Part shown: one piece after another, positions 8,992-17,916 of the stretch | How positions within the stretch are numbered: position 1 is the first letter of the stretch | How the letters are laid out: each line of letters begins with the position of its first letter | From: Streptomyces olivaceus | Lineage (GTDB): Bacteria > Actinomycetota > Actinomycetes > Streptomycetales > Streptomycetaceae | Reading direction: 5' to 3' | DNA length: 64,000 bases | Assembly: GCF_000721235.1 (NCBI RefSeq) | Contig: NZ_JOFH01000002.1 | Coordinates: 1 to 64,000, forward strand | Notes under the pieces: generated by a model | What the model was told of the DNA's origin: nothing | Seen by the model: only the letters and a program-made list of their open reading frames with translations | Databases searched by the model: none | Made by a program: the position numbers and the translations under genes

Positions 8992-9014
8992 TTTAGCGGT
9001 GCTTGAATGCCCCC

Positions 9015-9659
9015 GTGACTGACTACGACGTACTGCGCGTCTTCTGCGCGCCGAACGGCGGATACGGCAACGAACTGGGCGTCGTCCGGGACGGGTCCGT
9101 GCTGCCCGAGCCCGCGCGGCGCCAGGAGCTCGCCGCGAAACTGGGCTTCAGCGAGACCGTGTTCGTCGACGACCCCGAGCGCGGTGTCGTCGACATCTAC
9201 ACACCCACCCTGCGCCTGCCCTTCGCCGGGCACCCCTGCGTGGGCACGGCCTGGCTCCTCGACGTGCCCGAACTGGTCACCCCGGCCGGGGTGGTGGGCA
9301 CCCGCCTCGACGGGGAGTTCACCTGGATCGAGGCCCGCGCGGAGTGGGCGCCTGCGCGCACCCTGCGCCAGTACGCCACCGCCGCCGAGGTCGACGACCT
9401 GCCGGTGCCGCCCAAGGGGGAGTGGGTGTACGCGTGGGCCTGGCTGGACGAGTCGGCGGGCCGGGTGCGCGCCCGTGCCTTCCCCGGGCGGGACGACGGC
9501 ATCGACGAGGACGAGGCGACCGGCGCGGCGGCACTCCTGCTGACCGAGCGCCTGGGCCGCGCGCTCAACATCACGCAGGGCGTCGGGTCGCAGATCCTGA
9601 CGGCCCCGCAGCCCGGGGGCTGGGTGGAGATCGGCGGGCGGGTACGCCTGGAGCGGTGA
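9015..9659 (+). CDS. PhzF-family isomerase/epimerase-like protein
   Basis: The product is 214 aa from GTG 9015; a TTG at 9003 is the other possible start, and neither has a good ribosome site. PhzF proteins share a diaminopimelate-epimerase-like fold and isomerise small acids. Typical blocks are present: FAGHPCVGTAWLL in the middle and DEATGAAALLLTERLG near the C-terminus. At about 214 residues it is clearly shorter than usual PhzF proteins (roughly 260-290), so part of the second half may be reduced. The substrate is unknown. It follows the htaA terminator and is convergent with the haem oxygenase gene. A link to haem metabolism is not supported by the sequence. Confidence 0.75.
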   Translation: MTDYDVLRVFCAPNGGYGNELGVVRDGSVLPEPARRQELAAKLGFSETVFVDDPERGVVDIYTPTLRLPFAGHPCVGTAWLLDVPELVTPAGVVGTRLDGEFTWIEARAEWAPARTLRQYATAAEVDDLPVPPKGEWVYAWAWLDESAGRVRARAFPGRDDGIDEDEATGAAALLLTERLGRALNITQGVGSQILTAPQPGGWVEIGGRVRLER

Positions 9660-9695
9660 CGGCGCCGCCCGTCACCGCCCTCCGCGGACCGCCGC

Positions 9696-10346
9696 TCAGG
9701 CCGCCGACAGCGGGAACTCCTCGCCCAGGCCCTGGAAGACCGCCGTGTTGAGCGCGAAGGCGCGCTTGCACTCGGCGACGATCCGCTGCTTCTCCAGGTC
9801 GTCGGCGCGGACGCCGTCCAGCAGTTCGCGGTACTCGCGCTTGAAGGCGGCCGGGTTGGCGATCCCCTCGAAGACGTAGAAGCGGACTCCGTCCCCCTTG
9901 CGCTCGAACCCCCAGGTCTTCTCGGCCTTCCCGCGGATGATCTGCCCGCCCGACAGGTCGCCGAGGTAGCGCGTGTAGTGGTGCGCGACGTATCCCGCCG
10001 GCCACTCCTCGGCGCACTCGCGCACCCGGGCGGCGTACGCCTCCGTCGCGGGGAGCGGGGTCAGTGCCGCGCGCCAGCCGGGGCCGCGCAGGTGCGCCAG
10101 GTCCCGCTCCAGGGAGGGGAGGCGCAGCAGCTCGGGCCGGACGAAGGGGCCCGCGACCGGGTCCGACGCCAGGCGTCCCGTGGCGGCTTCCAGGGCTTCG
10201 TAGACGAACCACAGCTGTTCGGTGTAGCGCGCGTACGCGTCGACGCCGAGCCGGCCGCCGAGCAGGTCGCTCATGAACGTGGAGGTCTCCGCCTCCACGT
10301 GCTGCTCGTGCGACGCCGTGCGGATGAGGGTCGAGAAGGAGTCCAT
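9696..10346 (-). CDS. Haem oxygenase (biliverdin-producing, HmuO type)
   Basis: The product is 216 aa, the usual length of bacterial haem oxygenases. The enzyme opens the haem ring with O2 and reductant to give biliverdin, CO and Fe2+ in the cytoplasm. His16 in EQHVEAETSTFM aligns with the proximal haem ligand of HmuO (AHEKAEHSTFM), and the distal-helix glycines appear in YLGDLSGGQIIRG. The later WGFERKGDGVRFYVF and ANPAAFKREYRELLD segments are also characteristic. An iron box at 10360-10378 lies right upstream, so the gene should be induced under iron starvation together with hmuTUV and htaA. No electron donor is encoded next to it. Confidence 0.92.
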   Translation of the reverse strand: MDSFSTLIRTASHEQHVEAETSTFMSDLLGGRLGVDAYARYTEQLWFVYEALEAATGRLASDPVAGPFVRPELLRLPSLERDLAHLRGPGWRAALTPLPATEAYAARVRECAEEWPAGYVAHHYTRYLGDLSGGQIIRGKAEKTWGFERKGDGVRFYVFEGIANPAAFKREYRELLDGVRADDLEKQRIVAECKRAFALNTAVFQGLGEEFPLSAA

Positions 10347-10359
10347 GGGCCCGATTTTC

Positions 10360-10378
10360 TATGGTTAGGCTTACCTAA
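10360..10378 (-). promoter_or_regulatory. Iron box upstream of haem oxygenase
   Basis: On the minus strand the site reads TTAGGTAAGCCTAACCATA, a close match to the 19-bp DmdR/IdeR operator. It ends about 14 bases before the haem oxygenase ATG, so a bound repressor would cover the promoter. Compare the site at 5766-5784. Confidence 0.75.
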
Positions 10379-10430
10379 GTCAAGAGTCTTTCCGACGTCC
10401 TGTCGGTAAAAGCGTACCCACCCGGGCACG

Positions 10431-10459
10431 AAAAAGCCCGCCCTCCGAGGAGAGCGGGC
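10431..10459 (-). terminator. Intrinsic terminator of the map gene
   Basis: On the minus strand, a GCCCGC/GCGGGC stem extended by CTCC/GGAG is followed by TTTTT (AAAAA at 10431-10435 on plus). It lies 23 bases after the methionine aminopeptidase stop. This is a rare textbook terminator with a T-tract in this window. Confidence 0.8.
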
Positions 10460-10481
10460 CCACGGCTCGTACGGGCCGGTC

Positions 10482-11339
10482 TCAGGGCAGCGTCAGGATC
10501 TCCGCGCCCGAGTCCGTCACCACCAGCGTGTGCTCGAACTGGGCCGTCCGCCTGCGGTCCTTCGTCACGACCGTCCAGCCGTCGTCCCACATGTCGTACT
10601 CGTGCGTCCCGAGCGTCAGCATCGGCTCGATGGTGAAGGTCATCCCGGGCTGGATGACGGTCGTCGCGTGCGGGCTGTCGTAGTGCGGGATGATCAGCCC
10701 CGAGTGGAACGCCGCGTTGACGCCGTGCCCGGTGAAGTCCCGCACCACCCCGTACCCGAACCGCTTCGCGTACGACTCGATGACCCGGCCGATGATGTTG
10801 ACCTGCCGGCCCGGCCTGACCGCCTTGATCGCGCGGGCCAGCGACTCCCGGGTGCGCTCGACCAGCAGCCGGCTCTCCTCGTCCACCTCGCCGACCAGGT
10901 AGGTCGCGTTGTTGTCGCCGTGCACGCCGCCGATGTACGCCGTCACGTCGAGGTTCACGATGTCGCCGTCGCGCAGCACCGTGGAGTCGGGGATGCCGTG
11001 GCAGATGACCTCGTTGACCGAACTGCACAGGGACTTGGGGAAACCGCGGTAGCCGAGCGTCGACGGGTAGGCGCCGTGGTCGCACATGTACGCGTGCGCC
11101 ACCCGGTCGAGCTCGTCCGTCGTCACGCCGGGCGCGATGTGCTTCGCGGCCTCCTCCATCGCCCGCGCCGCGATCCGCCCCGCCACGCGCATCGCCTCGA
11201 TCGTCTCGGGCGTCTGCACCTCGGGGCCGGTGTACGGCGCGGGTGCGGGCTTCCCGACGTACTCGGGCCGGCGGATGTTCCCGGGCACGGGACGGGCGGG
11301 GGACAGCTTCCCCGGTTCAAGCAGTGACTGGCCAGACAT
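10482..11339 (-). CDS. map: Methionine aminopeptidase, type I
   Basis: The product is 285 aa. It removes N-terminal methionine from nascent proteins in the cytoplasm. The five metal ligands of the pita-bread fold can be placed: Asp in IVNLDVTAY, Asp in [10 protein letters not shown], His in [11 protein letters not shown], Glu in [10 protein letters not shown] and Glu in AQFEHTLVV. An N-terminal extension of about 40 residues (ending [14 protein letters not shown]) is typical of actinobacterial MetAP paralogues. The ATG at 11339 is chosen because TAGACT (11347-11352 complement) sits 7 bases upstream, a leaderless layout; a longer reading from 11420 crosses this promoter. Confidence 0.93.
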   Translation of the reverse strand: MSGQSLLEPGKLSPARPVPGNIRRPEYVGKPAPAPYTGPEVQTPETIEAMRVAGRIAARAMEEAAKHIAPGVTTDELDRVAHAYMCDHGAYPSTLGYRGFPKSLCSSVNEVICHGIPDSTVLRDGDIVNLDVTAYIGGVHGDNNATYLVGEVDEESRLLVERTRESLARAIKAVRPGRQVNIIGRVIESYAKRFGYGVVRDFTGHGVNAAFHSGLIIPHYDSPHATTVIQPGMTFTIEPMLTLGTHEYDMWDDGWTVVTKDRRRTAQFEHTLVVTDSGAEILTLP

Positions 11340-11397
11340 GGCAACGAGTCTAACCAGCACGCGTGGGGGAACATGTGGGTGGCGAGAGGAGCAGCTT

Positions 11398-11631
11398 ATG
11401 GCCCTGTTCAAGAAGCGCACGGTCGGGAAGCCGGGCGAGTGGTACTACTGCCTGGAACACCAGAAGGTCGAGGAGGGCCCGGACTGCCCGGGCAAGGACC
11501 GCTTCGGACCGTACGCCTCCCGCACGGAGGCCGAGCACGCGATGCAGACGGCCCGCGAGCGCAACCTCCAGTGGGAGAACGACCCCAAGTGGCACGACGC
11601 CTCCGCCGCGGGGCGCGCCGACGAGGACTGA
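11398..11631 (+). CDS. Small conserved actinobacterial protein, unknown function
   Basis: The product is 77 aa. The ATG at 11398 follows GAGAGGAG. It is hydrophilic and charged: [23 protein letters not shown], then [26 protein letters not shown], with a WENDPKWHD tail. The F-G-P-Y-x-(S/T)-x-x-E-A-E pattern resembles the beginning of an SPOR-like repeat, and two Cys (Tyr-Cys and Asp-Cys-Pro) might bind metal, but no function is known to me. It is divergent from map, with a 58-base gap that holds both promoters. Confidence 0.75.
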   Translation: MALFKKRTVGKPGEWYYCLEHQKVEEGPDCPGKDRFGPYASRTEAEHAMQTARERNLQWENDPKWHDASAAGRADED

Positions 11632-11683
11632 GACCGGCCCCCTTCCGGCCCCGCCGCCGTCATCGGCCACGGCCCCGCCGCCG

Positions 11684-12298
11684 TCACCAGCTCGACGGCG
11701 GCGGGGCCGTCAGGTGGTCGGCCAGGCGGGAGAGGCGGTCGCGGAAGCGGCGGCGGCCCCGGGGCGGCGGTACCGCGTTCTCCCCGGCCGCCGCGCTGAC
11801 CAGGTGCTGCACCGTGTCCAGGTCCAGCTCGGCGCCGTCCGGCACGGTCAGCGTCTCGTGCGCCATGGCGGCCAGCTCCCGCTCGCCCGCGTCGCGGGCC
11901 GTGCCCAGCGCCAGCACCGTCGCACCGGCCCGGCGGGCGTCGTGCACCCGCTCGAGGAGCCGGGCGCCGGGGTCGTCCGGCGTCACCACGAGCAGCGTCT
12001 CCCCGCGCCGGGCCGCCGCAAGCCGCCCGAGCCCGACCGCCAGGTGCGCAGGGTCCGAGAGGCGCGCGTCGTGCCGTACCAGCGTGGGCGCCAGCTCCGG
12101 CGTGCCCGACCAGGCGGCCTCGTCCACCAGGTGCGCCGCCAGGTGCCAGGGCTCGTACCCGGCGGTGCCCACGAGCAGCAGCCCGCCCCCGTGCGGCACC
12201 ACCGACCCCCGCAGCGCCCCCGCGAACGTCCGGGTGGCGCCCAGCCACTCGGTCCCGGCGAGCACTTCCCGCAGCAGCGCGACCCGTACGGCGTCCAT
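11684..12298 (-). CDS. Conserved actinobacterial protein, possible SIS-like fold
   Basis: The product is 204 aa. The ATG at 12298 begins the conserved part (MDAVRVALLREVLAGTEWLG); longer readings run through the F420 gene on the other strand. It has an alternation of beta and alpha segments, with ETLLVVTPDDPGARLLERVHDARRAGATVLALGTARD resembling the sugar-phosphate-binding core of SIS domains (a Ser/Thr stretch, then RARRAGA, then a hydrophobic strand and T/G). This is a weak resemblance only. The C-terminal 40 residues are basic and Pro-rich. It is divergent from the F420 oxidoreductase gene. Confidence 0.6.
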   Translation of the reverse strand: MDAVRVALLREVLAGTEWLGATRTFAGALRGSVVPHGGGLLLVGTAGYEPWHLAAHLVDEAAWSGTPELAPTLVRHDARLSDPAHLAVGLGRLAAARRGETLLVVTPDDPGARLLERVHDARRAGATVLALGTARDAGERELAAMAHETLTVPDGAELDLDTVQHLVSAAAGENAVPPPRGRRRFRDRLSRLADHLTAPPPSSW

Positions 12299-12428
12299 GC
12301 CGCCGCATCCTGCCGCAACCGGTCCCGCGCGGTCCGGCGTTCGCCCCGGATTCCCCCGACCCGGGGACGCCCCGGCGCGGGCGCGACCCGTGCCGCTGCG
12401 GCGGCCGGAGCGGACGTAGGGTCGGCCC

Positions 12429-13136
12429 ATGACCTCTACCGACAGTGCTGCACAGAAGGCCCCCGCCAAGGACCCCTGGGACCTGCCCGACGTCTCCGGC
12501 CTGGTCGTCGGCGTCCTCGGCGGCACCGGCCCGCAGGGCAAGGGCCTCGCGTACCGCCTCGCCAGGGCCGGCCAGCGGGTGATCGTCGGCTCGCGCGCCG
12601 CCGAGCGCGCCGAGGCGGCCGCGGCGGAACTCGGGCACGGCGTCGAGGGCGCCGACAACGCCGAGACCGCCCGCCGCAGCGACGTCGTGATCGTCGCCGT
12701 GCCGTGGGACGGCCACGGCGAGACCCTCCAGTCGCTGCGCGGGGAACTGGCGGGCAAGCTCGTCGTCGACTGCGTCAACCCGCTCGGCTTCGACAAGAAG
12801 GGCGCCTACGCGCTCAAGCCCGAGGAGGGCAGCGCCGCCGAGCAGGCCGCCGCGCTGCTCCCGGACAGCCGGGTCACCGCCGCCTTCCACCACCTCTCCG
12901 CGGTTCTCCTCCAGGACCCGGAGATCGCCGAGATCGACACCGACGTCATGGTGCTCGGCGAGGCCCGCGCCGACGTCGAGACCGTGCAGGCGCTGGCCGG
13001 ACGCATCCCCGGCATGCGCGGCATCTTCGCCGGGCGGCTGCGCAACGCCCACCAGGTCGAGTCCCTGGTCGCCAACATCATCTCCGTCAACCGCCGCTAC
13101 AAGGCACACGCCGGGCTCCGCGTCACGGACGTATGA
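12429..13136 (+). CDS. npdG: F420H2:NADP+ oxidoreductase
   Basis: The product is 235 aa. It transfers hydride between NADPH and coenzyme F420 in the cytoplasm and so supplies F420H2 to actinobacterial reductases. The dinucleotide site is visible as VVGVLGGTGPQGKGLAYRLA, followed by VIVGSRAAERAE, where the Ser-Arg pair suits NADP. Further blocks are VVIVAVPWDGH, LVVDCVNPLGFDKKG, TAAFHHLSA and the C-terminal ESLVANIISVNRRYK. An extension of about 27 residues precedes the Rossmann fold. The gene appears monocistronic; a perfect hairpin begins 7 bases after its stop. Confidence 0.88.
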   Translation: MTSTDSAAQKAPAKDPWDLPDVSGLVVGVLGGTGPQGKGLAYRLARAGQRVIVGSRAAERAEAAAAELGHGVEGADNAETARRSDVVIVAVPWDGHGETLQSLRGELAGKLVVDCVNPLGFDKKGAYALKPEEGSAAEQAAALLPDSRVTAAFHHLSAVLLQDPEIAEIDTDVMVLGEARADVETVQALAGRIPGMRGIFAGRLRNAHQVESLVANIISVNRRYKAHAGLRVTDV

Positions 13137-13142
13137 GGCGAT

Positions 13143-13175
13143 GGGGGACACTGGTGGGTGCCAGCAGTGTCCCCC
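13143..13175. terminator. Perfect 11-bp hairpin between F420 gene and small membrane protein gene
   Basis: The arms GGGGGACACTG (13143-13153) and CAGTGTCCCCC (13165-13175) pair perfectly around an 11-base loop. It starts 7 bases after the oxidoreductase stop and ends just before the AGGAG of the next gene. There is no T-tract. It may be a factor-independent-like terminator or an mRNA element controlling the next gene. Confidence 0.55.
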
Positions 13176-13191
13176 GACAGGAGCCCGCCCC

Positions 13192-13389
13192 ATGCCGAGC
13201 CTCGCCCGCTACGCCCTGGTCGTCTGCGTCCTCGCCGTCGCCGCCGCCGTCGTCTCCTTCGTGCAGGGCAGTGTGCTGATCGGCGTCGTGTGGGTGCTGC
13301 TGTCGGGGCTGTCGTCCAACATGTGCTGGTACTACGTCAAGCGCGGCCGGGACGCGCGGCGCGCCGCGTCGGCGTCCGCCACCGGCTGA
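13192..13389 (+). CDS. Small two-helix membrane protein, unknown function
   Basis: The product is 65 aa from the ATG at 13192, which follows AGGAG. Two hydrophobic segments are visible: YALVVCVLAVAAAVVSFV (about 6-23) and VLIGVVWVLLSGLSSNMCW (about 28-46), followed by a basic cytoplasmic tail KRGRDARRAASAS. An in-frame ATG at 13141 would place the hairpin at 13143-13175 inside the coding region and is not favoured. No function is recognised. The gene is convergent with the site-2 protease gene. Confidence 0.65.
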   Translation: MPSLARYALVVCVLAVAAAVVSFVQGSVLIGVVWVLLSGLSSNMCWYYVKRGRDARRAASASATG

Positions 13390-13390
13390 C

Positions 13391-13486
13391 GGCGTCCGTC
13401 ACCAGGCTTCCGGCACCAGGCGTCCGTCGCCGGCTTCCGGCACCAGGCGTCCGTCGCCAGGACTCCGTCACCAGGCGTCCGGCACC
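13391..13486. repeat. Seven tandem copies of a 14-bp unit
   Basis: Units alternate between GGCGTCCGTCACCA and GGCTTCCGGCACCA, with two units 13 bases long. The array fills the gap between two convergent genes (small membrane protein and site-2 protease). It is non-coding on both strands as far as I can tell. Confidence 0.8.
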
Positions 13487-13501
13487 GCCTGACGGGAGCC
13501 G

Positions 13502-14299
13502 TCAGCCGCCGACGGTGCACAGCTCGTCGGTCTGCCAGAACCGGTACAGCTCGAAGCCGCAGTACGTGTCGACGTCGCCGATCCCCAGTGCGCGCAGGAG
13601 CGCGTCGACCACGTCGAAGAACACGCCGTTGAGCGCCGGGATCCACAGCAGCGCGAAGACGATCAGCAGGCCGAACGGCGCGAGCGGCTCCACCTGCCGC
13701 CGCACCCCGTGCGACAGCCACGGCTCGACCACGCCGTAGCCGTCGAGGCCCGGCACCGGCAGGAAGTTCAGGATCGCCGCCGTGACCTGGAGCAGTGCCA
13801 GGAAGGCCAGCGCGAGCCGGAAGTCGCGGGGTACGCCGTCCAGCGCGTCCAGCCAGAACGGCGCCGTGCACACGACGGCGAACAGCACGTTCGTCAGCGG
13901 GCCCGCCGCCGAGATCAGGCTGTGCCGCCACCGCCCCCTGATCCGTCCGCGCTCGATGAACACGGCGCCGCCGGGCAGCCCGATCCCGCCCATGATCACG
14001 AAGAGCACGGGGAGCACGATGCTCAGCAGGGCGTGCGTGTACTTGACCGGGTTCAGCGTGAGGTAGCCCTTGGCGCCGACCGAGATGTCGCCGCTGTGCA
14101 GCGCGGTGCGGGCGTGCGCGTACTCGTGCAGGCACAGCGACACGACCCACGCGGCCGTCACGAACAGGAACACCGCGAGCCCCGGCTGCTCGGCGAAGCC
14201 GGTCCAGGTGGCCCAGCCCGTGACCGCGGCGACGGCCACGATGCCGAGGAAGACGGGGCTGATCCGCCGGTCACTGGGGCGGGCGGTGGCGGTGGACAT
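13502..14299 (-). CDS. Site-2 protease family (M50) membrane metalloprotease
   Basis: The product is 265 aa. The ATG at 14299 follows GGGAG. Intramembrane zinc proteases of this family cut membrane-bound regulators such as anti-sigma factors. The zinc motif HEYAH is at residues 58-62 within a hydrophobic helix (AAWVVSLCLHEYAHART), and the second family motif NFLPVPGLDGYG is near residue 165, supplying the third ligand Asp. At least five hydrophobic segments are seen. No PDZ domain is present, so this belongs to the short group of M50 enzymes. The substrate is unknown, and no anti-sigma gene is adjacent. Confidence 0.88.
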   Translation of the reverse strand: MSTATARPSDRRISPVFLGIVAVAAVTGWATWTGFAEQPGLAVFLFVTAAWVVSLCLHEYAHARTALHSGDISVGAKGYLTLNPVKYTHALLSIVLPVLFVIMGGIGLPGGAVFIERGRIRGRWRHSLISAAGPLTNVLFAVVCTAPFWLDALDGVPRDFRLALAFLALLQVTAAILNFLPVPGLDGYGVVEPWLSHGVRRQVEPLAPFGLLIVFALLWIPALNGVFFDVVDALLRALGIGDVDTYCGFELYRFWQTDELCTVGG

Positions 14300-14520
14300 G
14301 GAACTCCCTGGCTCTCGGAGGCGCGCGGCACCCGGCGGGGCGCGCGACGCGGGACTGCCCGACCGTACCCGGCGCACGGGGAGAACGTCTCCCGGGTGGC
14401 GGACGGTTCCGGGGAACGGACGGGGCGGGACGGGGCCGGAAGGCGAAGGGCGGCCCGGGTGGCGCGCCGCGCCGTCAAAACCCCGTGACCGGCCCCGACG
14501 GCAGCGGGGACAATGGGTCC

Positions 14521-17500
14521 GTGCGCTACCGCATCCTCGGCACCACCCAGGTACTCCGTCCCGACGGCACGGCCGTCCCGCTCGGCGGGGCGCGGCTGCG
14601 CGCGCTGCTGACCGTGCTCGCCCTCCGTGCGGGCCGCGCCGTCCCGGTCGGACTGCTGGTGGAGGAGGTCTGGGACGGCGACCCGCCCGCGGACGCGCCG
14701 GGCGCCCTGCAGGCGCTGGTCGGGCGGCTGCGCCGGGCGGTGGGAGCGCAGGCGGTGGCCTCGTCCGACGGCGGCTACCGGCTCGCCGCGGCCCCGGACG
14801 ACGTCGACCTGCACCGCTTCGACCGGCTCGCCGGTGAGGGCACCCGCGCCCTCGCCGACGGCGACCCCGCCAAGGCCGCCGACGTGCTCGACGACGCCCT
14901 CGCCCTGTGGCGCGCGCCCGCCCTCGCCGACCTGCCCGACCGCGCCGCCGAGGCGGCCCGCTGGGAGACCCGGCACCTGGACGCCCTGCGCGCCCGCCAC
15001 ACCGCCGCCCTGGACCTCGGTGAGGCCGAGCACTCGCTGCCCGAGCTGACCGCGCTGTGCGACGGCCGCCCGCTGGACGAGTCCCTCCAGGCGCTGCGGC
15101 TGCGCGCCCTGCGCGACACCGGCCGCACCGCCGAGGCACTGGCCGCCTACGAGGACGTACGCCGCCTGCTCGCCGACCGGCTCGGTGCCGACCCGGGCCC
15201 CGAACTGCGCTCCCTGCACGCCGAGCTGCTGGTGCCGGTGGAACTCCCGGCGCCGGGGACGCCCGACCCCGGTGCCCCTTCGGGTGCTGCGGCGTCCGGT
15301 GCGTACCCGGGCTCCGCGGGCGGGCCCGACGGCGCCCGCACCCGCCCCGACGGGACACCCGGGCCCGCGACGCCCTCCGGTGCACGCCCGCCCTCCGGCG
15401 CCCCGCACCGGACGGGGGCGCCCCCGTCCGGGTCCGGGCACCCGGGGCAGGAGACGCCCCGGACGCCTGCCCGGCCGGCGGAGGGGGCGCAGCCCGGGGC
15501 CGCCGGTCCGGCCGGGCTGCTCCACGCCTCCGCGCCCGGGGACACGCTCCCCGCGCTCCCGGACACGCCCCCCGCGCCCGCGGACGCCCCCCGCCCCCGG
15601 GGCAACCTCCGGGCCCGGCTGACCTCCTTCGTCGGCAGGGGCGCCGACCTCGAGGCCCTGCGGGCCGACCTGGCGACGTCCCGTCTCGTCACCCTCCTCG
15701 GGCCCGGCGGCGCCGGCAAGACCCGGCTGTCGCAGGAGGTCGCCGAGGGCGCCGGGGACGTGGCGCGGGACGGGGTCTGGCTGGCCGAGCTGGCCCCCGT
15801 CGACGACCCCGCCGACGTACCGGAGGCCCTCCTGACCGCCCTCGGCGCCCGCGAGACCGTGCTCTACGGTGCCAAGGCCGAGGAGCTGCGGGCCGTCACC
15901 GCGGGCGTCGAGCGGCAGGCCGGCGCGCTGGAGCGACTGGTCGAGCACTGCGGACGGCGCCGCATGCTGATCGTCCTCGACAACTGCGAGCACGTCGTCG
16001 ACGCCGCCGCCCGCCTCACCGAGGAACTCCTCGCCCGCTGCCCCCACCTCACCGTCCTCGCCACCAGCCGCGAACCGCTCGGCGTACCGGGGGAGTCGCT
16101 GCGCCCCGTGGAACCGCTGCCCGAGCCCGCCGCGCTGCGGCTGCTCGCGGACCGGGGCGCCGCCGCCCTCCCCGGCTTCCGCGTCGACGCGGACGAGGAG
16201 ACCGCCGCCGCCTGCGCCGAGATCTGCCGCCGCCTGGACGGCCTGCCGCTGGCCATCGAACTGGCCGCCGCCCGGCTCCGCCTGCTCACCCCGCGCCAGA
16301 TCGCCGACCGGCTCGACGACCGCTTCCGCCTGCTCACCTCCGGCAGCCGCACCGTCCTGCCCCGCCAGCAGACGCTGCGCGCGGTCGTCGACTGGTCTCG
16401 ACGAGACCGGCGGCCGGCCCGCCGCCGAGCGCGCGCACCTGACGTACTACCGCGAACTGGCCCGCACCACGGACCCGTTGCTGCGCGGACCCGGGCAACG
16501 CGCCGCCATCGAGCGGCTGGAGCGCGAGTACGAGAACCTGCGCACCGCCCTGCGCCATGCCATAGCGGAACGCGACGAACAGGAGGCGCTGAGCCTGTCC
16601 CTGTCGCTCGTCTGGTACTGGCAGATGCGCGACCTGCGGGTGGAGGCCCGGAACTGGTTCAGCGAGGTGATGGCCCTCGGCCCGGACCCGTTCGCCGAGC
16701 CGGCCCGCCCCGCCCGGCCGGTGTGGGAGCGGTGCACGGCCGCCCCGCCGCCGATGACCGGCGAAGTGCTCGCCGAGGCCCGGCGCGGCGTCCACCTCGC
16801 CCACCTCGCCTGCATGGACACCGAGTTGGACGCCTGGCAGAACCCGGCGTCCAGGCGGAAACTGCGCGTGATCGCCGACACGTACGAACCCGGCATGCCC
16901 CAGACCTGCACCCCGCCCGGCCTGCTCTGGTTCTTCGCCGTGATGCTCTCCGGCGACATGGAGCGGCTGCGCGTCATCATGGACGCCTCCGTGCGCACCT
17001 GCCGCGAGACGCCCGGGTTCGACTGGGAGCTGGCCGGCAGCCTCCAGATGCGGGCCAACTTCCTCGCCAACCGCACCGAGTGGGCCGGGGACGCCACCGG
17101 CGACGCCGACGAGGCGCTGGAGATCTACCGCCGCCTCGGCGACGCCTGGGGCACCGCCGAGGCCCTCTCGTCCCGCGCCGAGGCCCGCGAGCGCAAGGGC
17201 GAGTTCCGGCTCGCCGCCGACGACTACCGGGCCGCCGCACGGCACGCCGAACGGCTCGGCGCGCACGCCCAGGTGGACGTCCTGGAGGCCCGTCTCGGCA
17301 GCGTGCTCCTGGAGGCGGGGGACGCCGAGGAGGGCGAGCGCCTCCTGACCGGCGTGATCGACCGGACCGACGGGAGCGCCCACAACGGCGCGATGCCGGC
17401 CGCCCGGCTCTTCCTCGCCGGCTGGCTCGGCATGACCGGCCGGACCGCCGAAGCGGGCGAGCAACTGCGCTTGCTGCGCGAGGACTTCGCCATCTCCCAC

Positions 17501-17899
17501 TTCATCGTCTTCGACGCGTTCATCCTGGCGGCCGAGGCGTGGGTCGCCACGCTGGAGGACCGGCACGAGGAGTGCCTGACCCGGATCCGCAGGGCGCTGG
17601 AGCGGGCCGACGACCCGCTGTCCGCGGCCATCGCCCCGCACATGCGCTCCGGATACCTGACCATCGCCGCGATGGCGCTCGCCCGCGTGGACGGCGGGCG
17701 CCGGGCCGCGGACGCCGCCCGCTGCATCGGCGCCGCCGACGCGGTGCTGCCGCCGGAGCACGTCTCGATGGGCCTGGAGCGCGACGCGCGCGCCCGTGCC
17801 GCCGGACGGGCCCGCGACGCCCTCGGCCCCGAGGCGTACGACACCGCGTACGCCGAGGGCGCCCGGCTCTCCCCCCAGGAGGCCGTCGCCCTCGTCTGA
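14521..17899 (+). pseudogene. AfsR/BTAD-type ATPase regulator broken by internal deletion and frameshift
   Basis: The GTG at 14521 (VRYRILGTTQVL) lies 6 bases after GACAAT, a leaderless layout. The first frame encodes an OmpR-like DNA-binding plus BTAD region (about 1-240), a Pro/Gly-rich linker, then an NB-ARC-like ATPase with Walker A GPGGAGKTRLS, Walker B MLIVLDNCEHV and TSREPLG. It reads normally to LRAVVDWS at about 16398. The next bases, CTCGACGAG from 16397, are in the +1 frame and continue with DETGGRPAAERAHLTYYREL, which in intact relatives lies more than 200 residues later. The +1 frame then runs to TGA 17899 as the helical TPR-like C-terminal region. The winged-helix part after the ATPase is thus missing and the frame is broken. 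A functional protein is unlikely. Confidence 0.85.
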
Positions 17900-17916
17900 C
17901 GCCGCGCCCGGCCGGG

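Noticed and set aside
9015..9659. PhzF-like gene as part of phenazine biosynthesis
   Set aside because: No other phz genes are present and the protein is short; the family name alone does not support phenazine production.
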